Positions 44,373 to 54,749 are shown, counted from the first letter of the stretch. The stretch: 64,000 nucleotides of DNA from Lachnospiraceae bacterium (GCA_017509985.1 JAFWOE010000031.1:1-64000); one strand, 5' to 3'. Numbers and translations are program-made. Notes: generated by a model not told the origin, from the sequence alone.

Positions 44373-45569
44373 TTACACAACAATTACTTCAATTTGTTTC
44401 AAAGCCTCCTCGGCATTTTTCGAAGCCTCTTCCGCATCTCTCCCTGTTGCTATGATGTGGCCAACACGATCCGAACTGTTTTCAGGTTTTCTGATACTGT
44501 CACCCGGGTTCATATAAATTTCAACTTCTTCAATTCCAGGCATATTTCTGGAAACACTACAACCTCTTATTTCAGACAGAACGCCTTTTTTCCCCTGAAT
44601 AAACCGTATGGCAGCTCCTCGATGAAACCTGCATTCACATTGTACTTCTTCTCCTGATAAAGAAGCAAACGAGCAGTCTGTCATGTCTACTCCTGTTGAT
44701 AAAGGTACTAACCGTGATGTTATAAAGTCTCCGCCTAATCTGGCGGCTATCTCAACCAGCTTCGCACCCGTCGGCGTTACCTTTATTTCCGTATGAGTCG
44801 GTCCGTTTTCCATCCCGATCGCTCTGATGGCTGAATCGGCTACTTTCAATATATCTTTTTGCTGTTCAGCAGATAATCTGCTCGGCTCGGTATGCCCGAG
44901 TTCAACGAAGAAAGGCAGTTCTGTAACTATTTTATCTGTAATTGTAATGATATGCGGCTCTCCATTAACGGAAAAGGATTCAACGCTGACCTCGGGTCCT
45001 TCCATAAATTCTTCGACCAAAACAGCGCCTCCGCGGGAAAAACCTGTACAATACTTATACAGTTGTTCATAATCCGGATTGTCGTTTTTATCAATAAGTA
45101 TAACTCCCCGGCTTGCCGCATTATCTGAAGGTTTTAGAATAAAACGGGAAGGCATGCTGTCCGCTGTTTCAATAAACTCAGACAACGATCCAACCTCATG
45201 GAATTCAGGAATCGGTACACCGCAATCCTTCATGCGTTTCCTCATCGCCACCTTATCGGTTGCATATAACGCACCCTGATATGATATATCCGTTTTCATG
45301 TTTAGTTTTTCACATACCCATGAAACTGTTCTTACCGGCATATCACTTGTAGAAGTGATTATATAATCCGGCTTGTATTCCAATGCCGCTTTGTACACGG
45401 CTTCTTTGTCTATTGTACTTATTTCCAGGAACTTATCTGCGAATGCTATTCCAACTGCATTCGGATCATAATCTATCGCATATACAAATAAGCCGCGCTC
45501 TTTTGCCTTCTTTATAGCCGGGACCTGAAGCCTGCTTGCTCCCAGAATAAAAATCGATTTCATAAACAA
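44373..45569 (-). CDS. ATP-grasp ligase (copy 1)
   Basis: The 398-residue ATP-grasp protein has an N-terminal Rossmann-like preATP domain (ILGASRLQVPAIKKA), a central ATP-grasp fold (FILKPSDNAASRGVIL and VEEFMEGPEVSVE) and a metal-binding region (GPTHTEIKV, EIAARLGGDFITS). The family ligates a carboxylate to an amine or thiol with ATP. It is clearly paralogous to the gene at the right edge (62795). In this locus it could attach an amino-acid or other acyl group to a sugar amine, but the substrate is unknown. The TTG at 45569 is supported by AAAGG; the ATG at 45563 is the alternative. Confidence 0.82.
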   Translation of the reverse strand: MFMKSIFILGASRLQVPAIKKAKERGLFVYAIDYDPNAVGIAFADKFLEISTIDKEAVYKAALEYKPDYIITSTSDMPVRTVSWVCEKLNMKTDISYQGALYATDKVAMRKRMKDCGVPIPEFHEVGSLSEFIETADSMPSRFILKPSDNAASRGVILIDKNDNPDYEQLYKYCTGFSRGGAVLVEEFMEGPEVSVESFSVNGEPHIITITDKIVTELPFFVELGHTEPSRLSAEQQKDILKVADSAIRAIGMENGPTHTEIKVTPTGAKLVEIAARLGGDFITSRLVPLSTGVDMTDCSFASLSGEEVQCECRFHRGAAIRFIQGKKGVLSEIRGCSVSRNMPGIEEVEIYMNPGDSIRKPENSSDRVGHIIATGRDAEEASKNAEEALKQIEVIVV

Positions 45570-45586
45570 ATCATCTGACCTTTCTT

Positions 45587-46597
45587 TTAAACCTCTCTGC
45601 CAGCAAACAGGGAAGGATATACACCTCGTTCCGTTTCATAGATATAATCCTTCATCAGATCATGAAAATCGCTGTATTGAGGTTCATAGCCAAAATCCTT
45701 TTTCGCCTTTTCAATAGAAAACAGATATGATTTGTTCGGGTTGACCATCTCATCATGATATTTTACCGTTGACTTGTGAGCCTCGTCTTTTGCAAAAAGC
45801 TCTGCGCATACCTGGGCCTGCTCCAGAAGTGTGGTTGCCTTGCCGGATGTGATATTATACAGTCCGTAAGTCTTTTCGCTTTTAGCGGCTTTATAATATG
45901 CCTGTGCTACATCTTTCACATAAACTGTATCTCTCGCAAGAAATCCGTAAACTTCGATCGTTTCTCCCGATTTTGCCTTATCTATGAATATCTGAAATCC
46001 GGATTTAACTATTTTACCATTTACTTTCAAATACCCATGAGGACCTACTCCGTAAACAGGGGGAAGTCGGAACCAGGCATTTTTCATCCCGTGCTGCTGG
46101 TTATAATACTCCATAATATCGGTAGCTGCATTCTTTGAAATCACATAGGCCGCATGATCCCCTGTAAAGGAAAAATCTCTTTTTTCAGACTCATCTATTG
46201 GAGGTTCCAGTCTCCATCCGCCGGCGACTTCTGCAAAAGAGATCGTGTTAATGAGCCTTTTAATGCCATTTTTTCTGCAATACTCAAGTACATTGCATGT
46301 TCCGATCGTGTTAACCATAATATACTGGTCGGCATTCTCACTATCCTTTAAATCTGCGTTTTCGCTTGCAGGGAGCATCCCTGCTAAAAGGATTACGCCG
46401 TCAACACCTTCTTTGGGTAAAATGTCAAAGTCATTGGCACAGGTTAAATCGATATTGACAAACTCAACACCCAGTTCATCATAATACTCTTTAAATTCAT
46501 CATTGCGTCCCGCTACTATAATCTGTTCGCCGTTTTCAATAAAATAAGACGCTGTATATACTCCTATAAAGCTGGATGCACCAATAATAATATACAT
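45587..46597 (-). CDS. NAD-dependent epimerase/dehydratase family protein
   Basis: The 336-residue extended short-chain dehydrogenase has N-terminal dinucleotide motif GASSFIG and catalytic YVISK. It probably acts on a nucleotide sugar or CMP-sugar of this locus. The position after PseG suggests a modification of the nonulosonate or another residue of the repeat unit. Exact reaction unknown. It starts at an ATG preceded by AAGGAGA. Confidence 0.85.
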   Translation of the reverse strand: MYIIIGASSFIGVYTASYFIENGEQIIVAGRNDEFKEYYDELGVEFVNIDLTCANDFDILPKEGVDGVILLAGMLPASENADLKDSENADQYIMVNTIGTCNVLEYCRKNGIKRLINTISFAEVAGGWRLEPPIDESEKRDFSFTGDHAAYVISKNAATDIMEYYNQQHGMKNAWFRLPPVYGVGPHGYLKVNGKIVKSGFQIFIDKAKSGETIEVYGFLARDTVYVKDVAQAYYKAAKSEKTYGLYNITSGKATTLLEQAQVCAELFAKDEAHKSTVKYHDEMVNPNKSYLFSIEKAKKDFGYEPQYSDFHDLMKDYIYETERGVYPSLFAGREV

Positions 46598-46734
46598 ATC
46601 AATTCTCCTTAATTATACTCCTGTAATTGTTTAATCTCCTCTAAAACTAATAGGATATGCATAACACAGGGCCAATCTGTATGCGGTCCCTGAAAGGAGA
46701 CCTTCTGTCTATTCAGTCACTGACATTATTATTG

Positions 46735-47772
46735 TTAATTTGAAGAACAACTGTTCTTCAATAAAATGCGAACAATTCTCTGACACCCTTTCCCGTCTAT
46801 GAATCGGTGCGCCCTCTCTGCCAGATCATTCATTTTATCAATACTATACATATATTCATTTACTTTGGCTTTAATAAGGGAAATGCATTCTTCTCTGTGA
46901 TCGAAAGACTGCCCGCAATAATCCAAAACGCCCAATTCAGACAGAGTCTCTCCGCTTTTAACCTGTTCGGGAACCATTGCAAAAGAAATTGTAGGAAGGC
47001 CTATCGCCGAAAGTTCATAAACAGTTGTTCCGTTTGCAGAAACAGCCAGATCGCAATTTCTCATTAAATCGGACATGGATTTAACATTTTCATGCAAAAT
47101 AACGTTAGGGCAATCATCATATGCCTTATGGAATTTCTCTTTTTCTTCAAACATCGGACCAATCACAACATGAAGCGTAACAGGTTTTTCGAGAACCGAT
47201 GGCAGCAGGCCTTCAATTATCGCTTCCATGATGCAGTTTTTATTCGTGTTCCCCGTAGTTATCAGAATATTTCCCAATTTTTCTTTTTGGATTGACAAAT
47301 AGTTCCGGAATTCTTTTTTTATGGGAGCATAAGCCGGTCCTAATAACAATTCCGTCTGTTCATCATAACTGGTATTATAAAAGTCATAGTCAATATCTGT
47401 ACTATAATTAATTAACCAGTCTAGAGGCCCGAGGTATTCATCCTTGCTTCCCAAATAGGCTATCCTGCAGCAGCTTTTTAACTCTTCGACATATCTGCGT
47501 GATATCTGATATGTATCTATCAGAAGCACAGGGGTTCTTTCTTTTTTCAAAACACTTTTTACATATGTGACATCACTCATCAAATCATTCCATTCGGAAT
47601 GGAGATTAATAAAGGGAAAACCAGCTTTACTTAATGCAGGAACAGGATTATCATCTGCAACAAGAAAGCAAACTGCTTCTCCCTGTTCTTTCAGCTCACT
47701 GGCTATAGCTATACATCGGGAAATATGACCTCCTGCAATAAACTGATTGCTGTCAGCTCTGATAAATACCAT
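46735..47772 (-). CDS. pseG: UDP-2,4-diacetamido-2,4,6-trideoxy-altrose hydrolase, PseG-like
   Basis: The 345-residue GT-B-fold hydrolase removes UDP from UDP-6-deoxy-AltdiNAc, the fourth step of pseudaminic acid biosynthesis. The N-terminal GGHISRCIAIA has the conserved His used for catalysis in PseG. It lies between pseI and the epimerase in the same direction, 9 bp from pseI. The 137-bp gap after it contains no gene, only a weak hairpin. Confidence 0.87.
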   Translation of the reverse strand: MVFIRADSNQFIAGGHISRCIAIASELKEQGEAVCFLVADDNPVPALSKAGFPFINLHSEWNDLMSDVTYVKSVLKKERTPVLLIDTYQISRRYVEELKSCCRIAYLGSKDEYLGPLDWLINYSTDIDYDFYNTSYDEQTELLLGPAYAPIKKEFRNYLSIQKEKLGNILITTGNTNKNCIMEAIIEGLLPSVLEKPVTLHVVIGPMFEEKEKFHKAYDDCPNVILHENVKSMSDLMRNCDLAVSANGTTVYELSAIGLPTISFAMVPEQVKSGETLSELGVLDYCGQSFDHREECISLIKAKVNEYMYSIDKMNDLAERAHRFIDGKGCQRIVRILLKNSCSSN

Positions 47773-47781
47773 GTTTCCCCC

Positions 47782-48837
47782 TTATCTCTCAATAAACTCC
47801 CACCGCATTGCCGTACCTCGCCGGATATCGACTGCTGCTTTTTTCCCAAGTATCTCTTCATAATGCCAGGTGTGCAGCCCTTTCCCGGGCCGAATGGATC
47901 TGAGATTCTTTTCCGTAAAAGCATCACCGGCTTTTATATCCTCAACCACATATAACGAGCGGGCATTTTTTCTGCCCCTCTTCTGTGCTGCTGTAAGCTC
48001 GTAAGTGACTTTACCCAGTGCCTGCTCAATATTGTGTACGTCTGTCACCATCGCAGCAAATTCTTCCGGTTCCATAGAAAACGCTCCGTCTGCACCCCCG
48101 TCGGCACGTGAAAGTGTCATATGTTTTTCTATTATATGTGCCCCCAGCGAGACCGCTGCTACGTCGACAGCAGACCCCATGGAATGATCCGACAAACCCG
48201 TTACACAACCAAAGGTCTCTGCCATATGCGGAACAGTTCTGAGATTTAAATCTGCATAAGGTGTTGGATATTGCGATACGCATTTCAGTATTGCTACCTG
48301 GTCGTTACCTTCCGATCTGCAGGTGTCGATCGCCCTCTCAATATCTGCCAGCGTGGCAATACCTGTAGACAGAATAATCGGCTTTCCAGTCTTAGCACAT
48401 TTTCGGATCAGGGGAATATCAAGTATCTCATAAGAAGCGATCTTATATGCAGGCGCATTCAGTTCTTCAAGTAAGTCTACTGCCGAAAAATCAAACGGAG
48501 ATGAAAAGATCTCTATCCCGATCTCTCTGGAGTACTCAAAAAGCCCTTCATGCCAATCCCATGGCATATAGGCTTCTTCATAAAGCTGATACAGATTTCT
48601 TCCTTCCCAAAGGCTGCCCTTTGTTGCCATGAACTCTTCGCCACGGCAATCTATCGTGATAGTATCAGGACGATAAGACTGCAGTTTGACGGCATCCGCA
48701 CCTGCTTCTTTAGCAGCAAGAATTATTCGCTTTGCCCTTTCATAATCCTGAAGATGGTTTGCCGACATCTCGGCGATTATGTATGCAGTATGCCCTTCAC
48801 CTATCGTTCGATTCCCTATGGATATTGTCTTATTCAT
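47782..48837 (-). CDS. pseI: Pseudaminic acid synthase, PseI/NeuB family
   Basis: The 351-residue NeuB-like enzyme condenses 6-deoxy-AltdiNAc with phosphoenolpyruvate. The TIM barrel (EMSANHLQDYERAKRII; FSSPFDFSAVDLLEE) is followed by a C-terminal SAF antifreeze-like domain. The segment SLWEGRNLYQLYEEAYMPW is typical of PseI rather than sialic-acid synthase. It lies between pseF and pseG. Confidence 0.9.
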   Translation of the reverse strand: MNKTISIGNRTIGEGHTAYIIAEMSANHLQDYERAKRIILAAKEAGADAVKLQSYRPDTITIDCRGEEFMATKGSLWEGRNLYQLYEEAYMPWDWHEGLFEYSREIGIEIFSSPFDFSAVDLLEELNAPAYKIASYEILDIPLIRKCAKTGKPIILSTGIATLADIERAIDTCRSEGNDQVAILKCVSQYPTPYADLNLRTVPHMAETFGCVTGLSDHSMGSAVDVAAVSLGAHIIEKHMTLSRADGGADGAFSMEPEEFAAMVTDVHNIEQALGKVTYELTAAQKRGRKNARSLYVVEDIKAGDAFTEKNLRSIRPGKGLHTWHYEEILGKKAAVDIRRGTAMRWEFIER

Positions 48838-48843
48838 CAGCAG

Positions 48844-49530
48844 TTACCTCTTCATCATACGAAACTTTAATTCTGCCATTTTCCAGTCTTCTTCTGTATC
48901 AATGTCCTGGACTTCCGACTCTGGAAGGATAAAAGGAATGATGTTTTCTTTTATAGCGCCATCTGCTGCCAGGTAATCCTTAATATCATAACAATAGAAT
49001 TGACCGGCTTCATGATAGAACGGTTCAATATCCTGAGACCTCGTACTTCTGTATTCCTCCCATTTGAACTGAAGCTGTCCGTGATTGATCACATATGCCC
49101 TTTGCGGCGGGTAAGAAAACTTCACTACAGGAATCAGCAGGGAACTGCGGGTGTTTTGAAAGAGAGCGACTGCATCTTTCAGCTTCCGGGCAGTGACAAA
49201 CGGAGCAGTGGGATAAATACAGGTCATATCATCAAACTCCATGCCTCGTTTCTTATACTCGTCTATAACTTCCATCAGCACATCTCTTGTTGTTGCATAG
49301 TCACTTGCAGTTTTTTCACTGCGCATGAATGGGACATCAGCTCCATAAAACCTAGCAATATCAGCGATCTCTTCACTGTCCGTAGAAACCATGACCTCGT
49401 CAAAAACGTCTGCCTGCAAGGCAGCTTCAATACTATAGGCAATGATCGGTTTGCCGCAAAACTCTTTTATATTTTTCTTCGGTATTCTTTTTGATCCACC
49501 ACGAGCTGTGATGATTGCGACACTACTCAT
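48844..49530 (-). CDS. pseF: CMP-pseudaminic acid cytidylyltransferase, PseF-like
   Basis: The 228-residue nucleotidyltransferase activates the nonulosonate with CTP. ARGGSKRIPKKNIKEFCGKP is the N-terminal CTP-binding signature of the NeuA/PseF family. It is read with pseI (6-bp gap). The 181-bp space to pseC (49531-49711) holds no gene, with only a TATAAT-like box. Confidence 0.9.
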   Translation of the reverse strand: MSSVAIITARGGSKRIPKKNIKEFCGKPIIAYSIEAALQADVFDEVMVSTDSEEIADIARFYGADVPFMRSEKTASDYATTRDVLMEVIDEYKKRGMEFDDMTCIYPTAPFVTARKLKDAVALFQNTRSSLLIPVVKFSYPPQRAYVINHGQLQFKWEEYRSTRSQDIEPFYHEAGQFYCYDIKDYLAADGAIKENIIPFILPESEVQDIDTEEDWKMAELKFRMMKR

Positions 49531-49711
49531 TCTCTCTCCTTACTCGTCATTACCGGAAAACATTGAACCCGTGAGCTCATTATACTTTTCCGGCGTGATT
49601 GGCTTTATCGTATACTAGGTGATGATCCGAAAACAATCAAATATGAAGGTATCTCCTTATCTATCACATATGTATTTGCAGCGGATTGAAGATTGTTTCT
49701 CGGCCGTTTAA

Positions 49712-50905
49712 TTATTTTCTGTAATAATCAATTACTTTTTTTACTGCTTCGACTACTCTATCCTGATCTTCATCAGTCATGGAATAGAACAGCGGGATAG
49801 AAATGATACGCTCATACAGTTTCTCGGCATTCGGACAGCTTCCCATTTTGTAGCCAAGCCTCTGATAATACGGGAAAGCGTATACAGGGATATAATGAAC
49901 ATTCACGCCCACGCCTTCTGCCTGCAGAGCATCAAACACCTCTCTTCTGCCGCATTTCAGCATCTCTGTATTCAGCTGAATAATGTACAGATGGCGAACC
50001 GTATCAGACTGCGGGATCTCTTTTTGGATAATAATCTCGGGTACGGCTTTAAACGCTTTATCATACCGCTTCACAAGTTCTTTTCTTCTGGTGGCAAACA
50101 TTTCCAGCTTGTCGAGCTGGGAAGAAAGAAGGGCAGCCTGCATATCGGTCATTCGATAATTGTAGCCAAGGACGACCTGTTGGTAATACCAGCCGCCCTC
50201 GCTGGGCTTATCCATCCAGTCCTGCGCTCTTGTGATACCGTGGGTACGGAAAAGGAGAAGACGTTTATAAAGATCATCATCGTTTGTAGTAACTGCACCG
50301 CCTTCGCCTGATGTACAGGTTTTTACCGGATGGAAACTGAACTCCGTCATATCCGCAAGAGCTCCCACTGGTTTTCCGTCGTACGTAGTACCCAGTGAAT
50401 GTGCTGCGTCTTCTATGAAGATGAGATGGTGCCTGTCACAGATTTCACGTATCCTGTCAACTTCAACTGCCTGACCTGTAAAATCCACGGCAACAACAGC
50501 CCTGGTCTTTTCGGTGATCTTCCGTTCAATATCCTCCGGATCAATATTGTAAGTCTCCGGAACGATATCCGCAAAGACCGGTCTGCCTCCGCAGTAAAAT
50601 GCACAGTTAGCCGATGCCGCAAAAGTGATCGGTGTTGTGATCACTTCATCTCCGGGACCAATTTCCGCCGCAAAAGCTGCGGCATGAAGTGCTGCTGTAC
50701 CATTCGCAATCAGTACTGCGTGTTTTGCTCCTGTGATCTCACACAGCTTTGCTTCCGCTTCATCAATCTTCGGTCCGGTAGTCAGAAAATCACTCTTCAA
50801 AACATCCACAACCGCCTGGATATCCGCATCGTCGATATACTGATGCCCATAACCGATTTTCTTTTTAAATACAGGTTCTCCGCCATTAATCGCTAACTCT
50901 TTCAT
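49712..50905 (-). CDS. pseC: UDP-4-amino-4,6-dideoxy-altrosamine aminotransferase, PseC-like
   Basis: The 397-residue DegT/DnrJ/EryC1 PLP aminotransferase installs the 4-amino group on the product of PseB. The PLP lysine lies in SFHPVKTCTSGEGGAV. The ATG at 50905 has AAGGG 7 nt upstream; the frame extends further upstream into pseB but has no support there. Next to pseB this gives the PseB-PseC pair that commits UDP-GlcNAc to the Pse pathway. Confidence 0.92.
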   Translation of the reverse strand: MKELAINGGEPVFKKKIGYGHQYIDDADIQAVVDVLKSDFLTTGPKIDEAEAKLCEITGAKHAVLIANGTAALHAAAFAAEIGPGDEVITTPITFAASANCAFYCGGRPVFADIVPETYNIDPEDIERKITEKTRAVVAVDFTGQAVEVDRIREICDRHHLIFIEDAAHSLGTTYDGKPVGALADMTEFSFHPVKTCTSGEGGAVTTNDDDLYKRLLLFRTHGITRAQDWMDKPSEGGWYYQQVVLGYNYRMTDMQAALLSSQLDKLEMFATRRKELVKRYDKAFKAVPEIIIQKEIPQSDTVRHLYIIQLNTEMLKCGRREVFDALQAEGVGVNVHYIPVYAFPYYQRLGYKMGSCPNAEKLYERIISIPLFYSMTDEDQDRVVEAVKKVIDYYRK

Positions 50906-50949
50906 TTTCATGCCCTTCTGTTTTTTGAATATCCATTGCATTGCAGGTA

Positions 50950-51945
50950 TTAAATACTGCCGATCTTTACCCTGTTCTTTTCGATCCATTCCCTCAGCTC
51001 GGGAATCGTCATCCATTCTGTATTATTGTCAGAAGTATAGCTGAAGCCTTCCGGAACCTGTCTGCCGCCCTTGATCATTGCTTCAAACGGTCCCCAGTTG
51101 CAGATCTGAGGCAGAATTTTAAAGTGCTCCGGATACTCATATGTATAATGGGCATCTTCCACACCGATCATCTGCTCGTGAAGTTTCTCGCCCGGGCGGA
51201 TACCGATCTCCACCTGCTCGGCATTCTCATCAACTGCAGTCGCAATATCACAGATATTCATGGACGGGATCTTCTTGACATAGATTTCTCCTCCCTCCAT
51301 ATCATCAAATGCATGCCATACAAGCTCAACGCCCTGTTCCAGGGAGATCATAAAACGGGTCATCCGCTTATCCGTAATAGTGAGCTTCCCGGACTTTGCC
51401 GTTTCCATGAAGAAAGGAATGACAGAACCACGGGAGCCCATAACGTTGCCATAGCGTACTACAGCAAATTTGGTCTTGCCTCCTGTATATGAATTCCCGG
51501 CAATGAAGATCTTATCAGAGCAAAGCTTGGTAGCTCCATAGAGATTGACCGGCTGGCTTGCTTTGTCCGTAGAAAGAGCTACCAGCCTCTTTACCTTCAT
51601 ATCGATACATGCATCGATCAGATTCATTGCACCGTTAACATTTGTCTTGATGCATTCAAAAGGATTGTACTCTGCAGTCGGAACGATTTTTGTTGCTGCA
51701 GCATGAACGACATAATCCACGCCGTCAATAGCCCGATAAAGCCTTTCTTTATCCCTTACATCACCTATGAAAAAACGGACGCGCGGATCATCCGGGAATT
51801 TTTTAGCCATATTCCACTGTTTCATTTCATCACGGCTGTAAATGATGATTTTTTTCGGATTATACCTGGCCAGAGTCATTGGTACAAAAGTATTCCCAAA
51901 TGAACCCGTACCGCCTGTGATCAGAATCGTTGAATTAGTAAGCAT
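50950..51945 (-). CDS. pseB: UDP-GlcNAc 4,6-dehydratase (inverting), PseB
   Basis: The 331-residue short-chain dehydrogenase makes UDP-2-acetamido-2,6-dideoxy-arabino-hexos-4-ulose. The segments TGGTGSFGNTF and IIIYSRDEMKQWNM are typical of PseB, as is STDKASQPVNLYGATK. The ATG at 51945 was chosen with AGGAGG 10 nt upstream; an in-frame GTG three codons earlier overlaps this site. Confidence 0.93.
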   Translation of the reverse strand: MLTNSTILITGGTGSFGNTFVPMTLARYNPKKIIIYSRDEMKQWNMAKKFPDDPRVRFFIGDVRDKERLYRAIDGVDYVVHAAATKIVPTAEYNPFECIKTNVNGAMNLIDACIDMKVKRLVALSTDKASQPVNLYGATKLCSDKIFIAGNSYTGGKTKFAVVRYGNVMGSRGSVIPFFMETAKSGKLTITDKRMTRFMISLEQGVELVWHAFDDMEGGEIYVKKIPSMNICDIATAVDENAEQVEIGIRPGEKLHEQMIGVEDAHYTYEYPEHFKILPQICNWGPFEAMIKGGRQVPEGFSYTSDNNTEWMTIPELREWIEKNRVKIGSI

Positions 51946-52036
51946 AACGTACACTCCTCCTATTTGTGTGTAGATCCCTGTGCCGCCTCCGGATTATCCC
52001 GTCGTTCGGCCCAATGATAACTTAACTGAATAATAT

Positions 52037-53422
52037 TCAGAATATCTCTCTTCGACGGATGATCTTTACCAGTATATAAGCTCCCAGCACCACACCGATT
52101 CCCCATCTGATCATCCAAAGGTCGCGGGTGAACCAGTACAGGACACAGGCAGCGCAGACTGCCAGGAAACCTGGTATAAACTGCAGCAGCCTGAAAGGAA
52201 ACTCTCCCGGATTGATCCTCTTGGCGGATATAAAATGGAATCCAAACTGAAGTCCATGCGCAACTGCTGTTGCTATAACAGCTCCCTGAATGCCCCACAG
52301 CTTGATAAACAGATAATTCAGCACCACATTGCACAAGGCAGCGAGTGAAGTCCCCGCAGCAATGGTTTTTGTTTTCTTGTTGTAAAATTCATAGTTTACC
52401 GGGAAGCTGTACAGGAAAATAAAATAATACCCTATTGAGAACAGCGGTATCAGATCTGTTCCTTCCCAGAAGCTCTCTCTGGCATACAGATGGAACACTT
52501 CCCTGGCCAAAAGTATGAAGCCAATCGCAACGATTGTAAAGAGCTCAATGTAGTTCTTTGCATGTTTCTTCATCTTTTCGATCTGACCGAGTCTCGTATA
52601 TTCATAGTAAAACGGGACCCAGCTGTTGTTAAATGCACTCCAGATCGTGTTAAGGACCGCTCCGAAAGTGCATGCCAAGGCATAAATACCTGCAGCCGAA
52701 TTACTGATCAAAGCCTGCAGCATAACTTTATCGCTCTGATTAAGGACGATATTTGCCAGAAGATGAAATATTGTCGGGATTGCGATCGGAAGCGTAAACT
52801 TCCAGTATTCCCGGTTAATGATCGTTCTGCCATCCTTAAGGATAAACAAAAACATAATCAATCCGATAATCGTATATACTGCAGACTGTCCTATGATCCT
52901 TCCCCAGTAGTTGGTCTCTGAAGGATAATGTCGGATCAGGAATATGGAAAGACCGATCGTCAGCGCCGAAACAGATACAGACAGTATGAAATTCTTATCC
53001 GCCTTGAACTCATATGTAAACTTTGAGTTCATAAACGTAATGCAGTACATGCCCCAGCCATGGCTCAATCCCAGCAGGACCATCGGCATCTGCAGTCCGG
53101 TCTTTGGTCCGATAATTGCTGCGACGATTATCGTAATGACGGAAAAGCCGGCATAGAACATCGTTGCCAGACTAAGTACACTTGACTGGTATTTAGGCTG
53201 ATCCTCCATGGGAAAGTTTACTCTTGCCAGGGCAACAGTCCCGGCTGCCTGAAGGGAAAACACTGTGGATGCCAGCTGAACCCAAGTCAGGTATACCGAT
53301 GCGATCCCGTAATTAGCGGTTCCCAGCATGCTCGAAAAAATCGGTCCGGAGAAGAAAGCCAGGCCCTGAATAACAATTGTACTTAATATATTAAATCCAA
53401 TGATCTTATTGTTGCTTTTCAC
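52037..53422 (-). CDS. Polysaccharide flippase, Wzx-like
   Basis: The 461-residue protein has about 12-14 membrane segments and matches the oligosaccharide flippase/MATE-like (PST) family. It probably moves lipid-linked repeat units across the membrane. It lies next to the Wzy-like gene, which supports a Wzx/Wzy assembly route. Confidence 0.88.
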   Translation of the reverse strand: MKSNNKIIGFNILSTIVIQGLAFFSGPIFSSMLGTANYGIASVYLTWVQLASTVFSLQAAGTVALARVNFPMEDQPKYQSSVLSLATMFYAGFSVITIIVAAIIGPKTGLQMPMVLLGLSHGWGMYCITFMNSKFTYEFKADKNFILSVSVSALTIGLSIFLIRHYPSETNYWGRIIGQSAVYTIIGLIMFLFILKDGRTIINREYWKFTLPIAIPTIFHLLANIVLNQSDKVMLQALISNSAAGIYALACTFGAVLNTIWSAFNNSWVPFYYEYTRLGQIEKMKKHAKNYIELFTIVAIGFILLAREVFHLYARESFWEGTDLIPLFSIGYYFIFLYSFPVNYEFYNKKTKTIAAGTSLAALCNVVLNYLFIKLWGIQGAVIATAVAHGLQFGFHFISAKRINPGEFPFRLLQFIPGFLAVCAACVLYWFTRDLWMIRWGIGVVLGAYILVKIIRRREIF

Positions 53423-53474
53423 AAACGATTCTCCCGCTTACATCTGAAGCCGGGTCCTCCCGTTGTCATCCCGT

Positions 53475-54728
53475 TCATAATCTTACACGCAGCTTGAATA
53501 CATTGACTGCACCGCCTAAGGCAAGATATGGTACAGCCCAAATGACAAAGCAAAGCAAGAATACTTTAAAGGCCTGTCCCACCAGATTAAAATCCAGCCT
53601 GTTGATATACCAGGCGTAATACACTCCAAGCGACATCACAAAATAGCTGACCGGCGAATGATAATCCAGATGTTTATTGCATTTGTATAGAACAAACAGC
53701 CAAAGGAGTGTAAAAAAGAGTACACCAAAGCCGCCGAACATTGCATAACTCTCTCCCCATATCGTACCTCCGACTCCACGGACGGCATGTACCGCCTCCT
53801 GCAGCCAGTTCGAAAAATAATCCGGGTATACTAATTGTATCGGGATCAGAGCCGTCAGGCCTGGGATAAAGTCCAGCAGCCTGTATATTGTATCGCCAAT
53901 GGGCAGGCGGAAATTACTGGCAACTACTAAATCGTAGTTCGCAATTATTACACGAGGCTCATTAAACTCAAGAGCTTTAAACCAGGACTCCGGCTGACTC
54001 AGGACAGAAAGTACGCCTGAAAAATCGCCGGCCATGATCTGCTCATCCACCAGTCTGTACATAAGGAGAAATACAACAGCAACTGCACCAATAATATACA
54101 GTCTGATATTCTTCTTATTCCTGCTCAGCAGCCTGCTGCCCCGTTCACACAGGAAAATAACTGCCATCGTGGTGGCAAAAGCACGTGATCCGGCAAAAAA
54201 GATGGTCAGTTCCACCAGCAGACTCGGAATCCAGATGGCTTTTATGCGGTTGTGAAGTCCGAAAGCAAAAGAAGGATACGCTCCGTATAAACTGATTATA
54301 AAGAGAATATTCGATTCTGCCCATACATTCGCCTTGCCAGCAGCAAATCCCGAAAAGCCGATCCTTACGATATTAAGCGCGGCAAATACAACAATGATAA
54401 AGGTATATATATAAAAAGACCTGATCAGCACAGGTGATGCTTTTTTCGTATATTCGCTGTTATATCTTTCATCAAGCGCAGTCTTCTCTTTCTGACGGAC
54501 AAAAAATGAAAAGAGTAAGATCAGAATGCACTGGGAATAAATGAGATAATAAAGGTTTGGGGACAGATGAGGTTTGTAGGTCCCTGATATGCCGATTCCG
54601 GGGATGCAGTAAATGGAATATACGATAAAGCATACTGCAGCAACTGACAGCAGATCGATTTTATGACAGATCGTATAAGCTGCCAATATTACTATAAGTA
54701 TTATATAGATAACACTGTAAATCGACAC
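53475..54728 (-). CDS. Oligosaccharide repeat-unit polymerase, Wzy-like
   Basis: The 417-residue protein has about ten to twelve membrane segments and a large extracytoplasmic loop (about residues 220-330), the usual topology of Wzy/O-antigen polymerases. Sequence identity in this family is low, so the call rests on topology, length and position between the glycosyltransferase and Wzx. Confidence 0.78.
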   Translation of the reverse strand: MSIYSVIYIILIVILAAYTICHKIDLLSVAAVCFIVYSIYCIPGIGISGTYKPHLSPNLYYLIYSQCILILLFSFFVRQKEKTALDERYNSEYTKKASPVLIRSFYIYTFIIVVFAALNIVRIGFSGFAAGKANVWAESNILFIISLYGAYPSFAFGLHNRIKAIWIPSLLVELTIFFAGSRAFATTMAVIFLCERGSRLLSRNKKNIRLYIIGAVAVVFLLMYRLVDEQIMAGDFSGVLSVLSQPESWFKALEFNEPRVIIANYDLVVASNFRLPIGDTIYRLLDFIPGLTALIPIQLVYPDYFSNWLQEAVHAVRGVGGTIWGESYAMFGGFGVLFFTLLWLFVLYKCNKHLDYHSPVSYFVMSLGVYYAWYINRLDFNLVGQAFKVFLLCFVIWAVPYLALGGAVNVFKLRVRL

Positions 54729-54749
54729 GTTTTTTGCCGTTCCTCTCCA

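Noticed and set aside
51960-52334. 124-codon frame next to pseB
   Set aside because: It overlaps the C-terminal coding region of the flippase in another frame and has no domain features.
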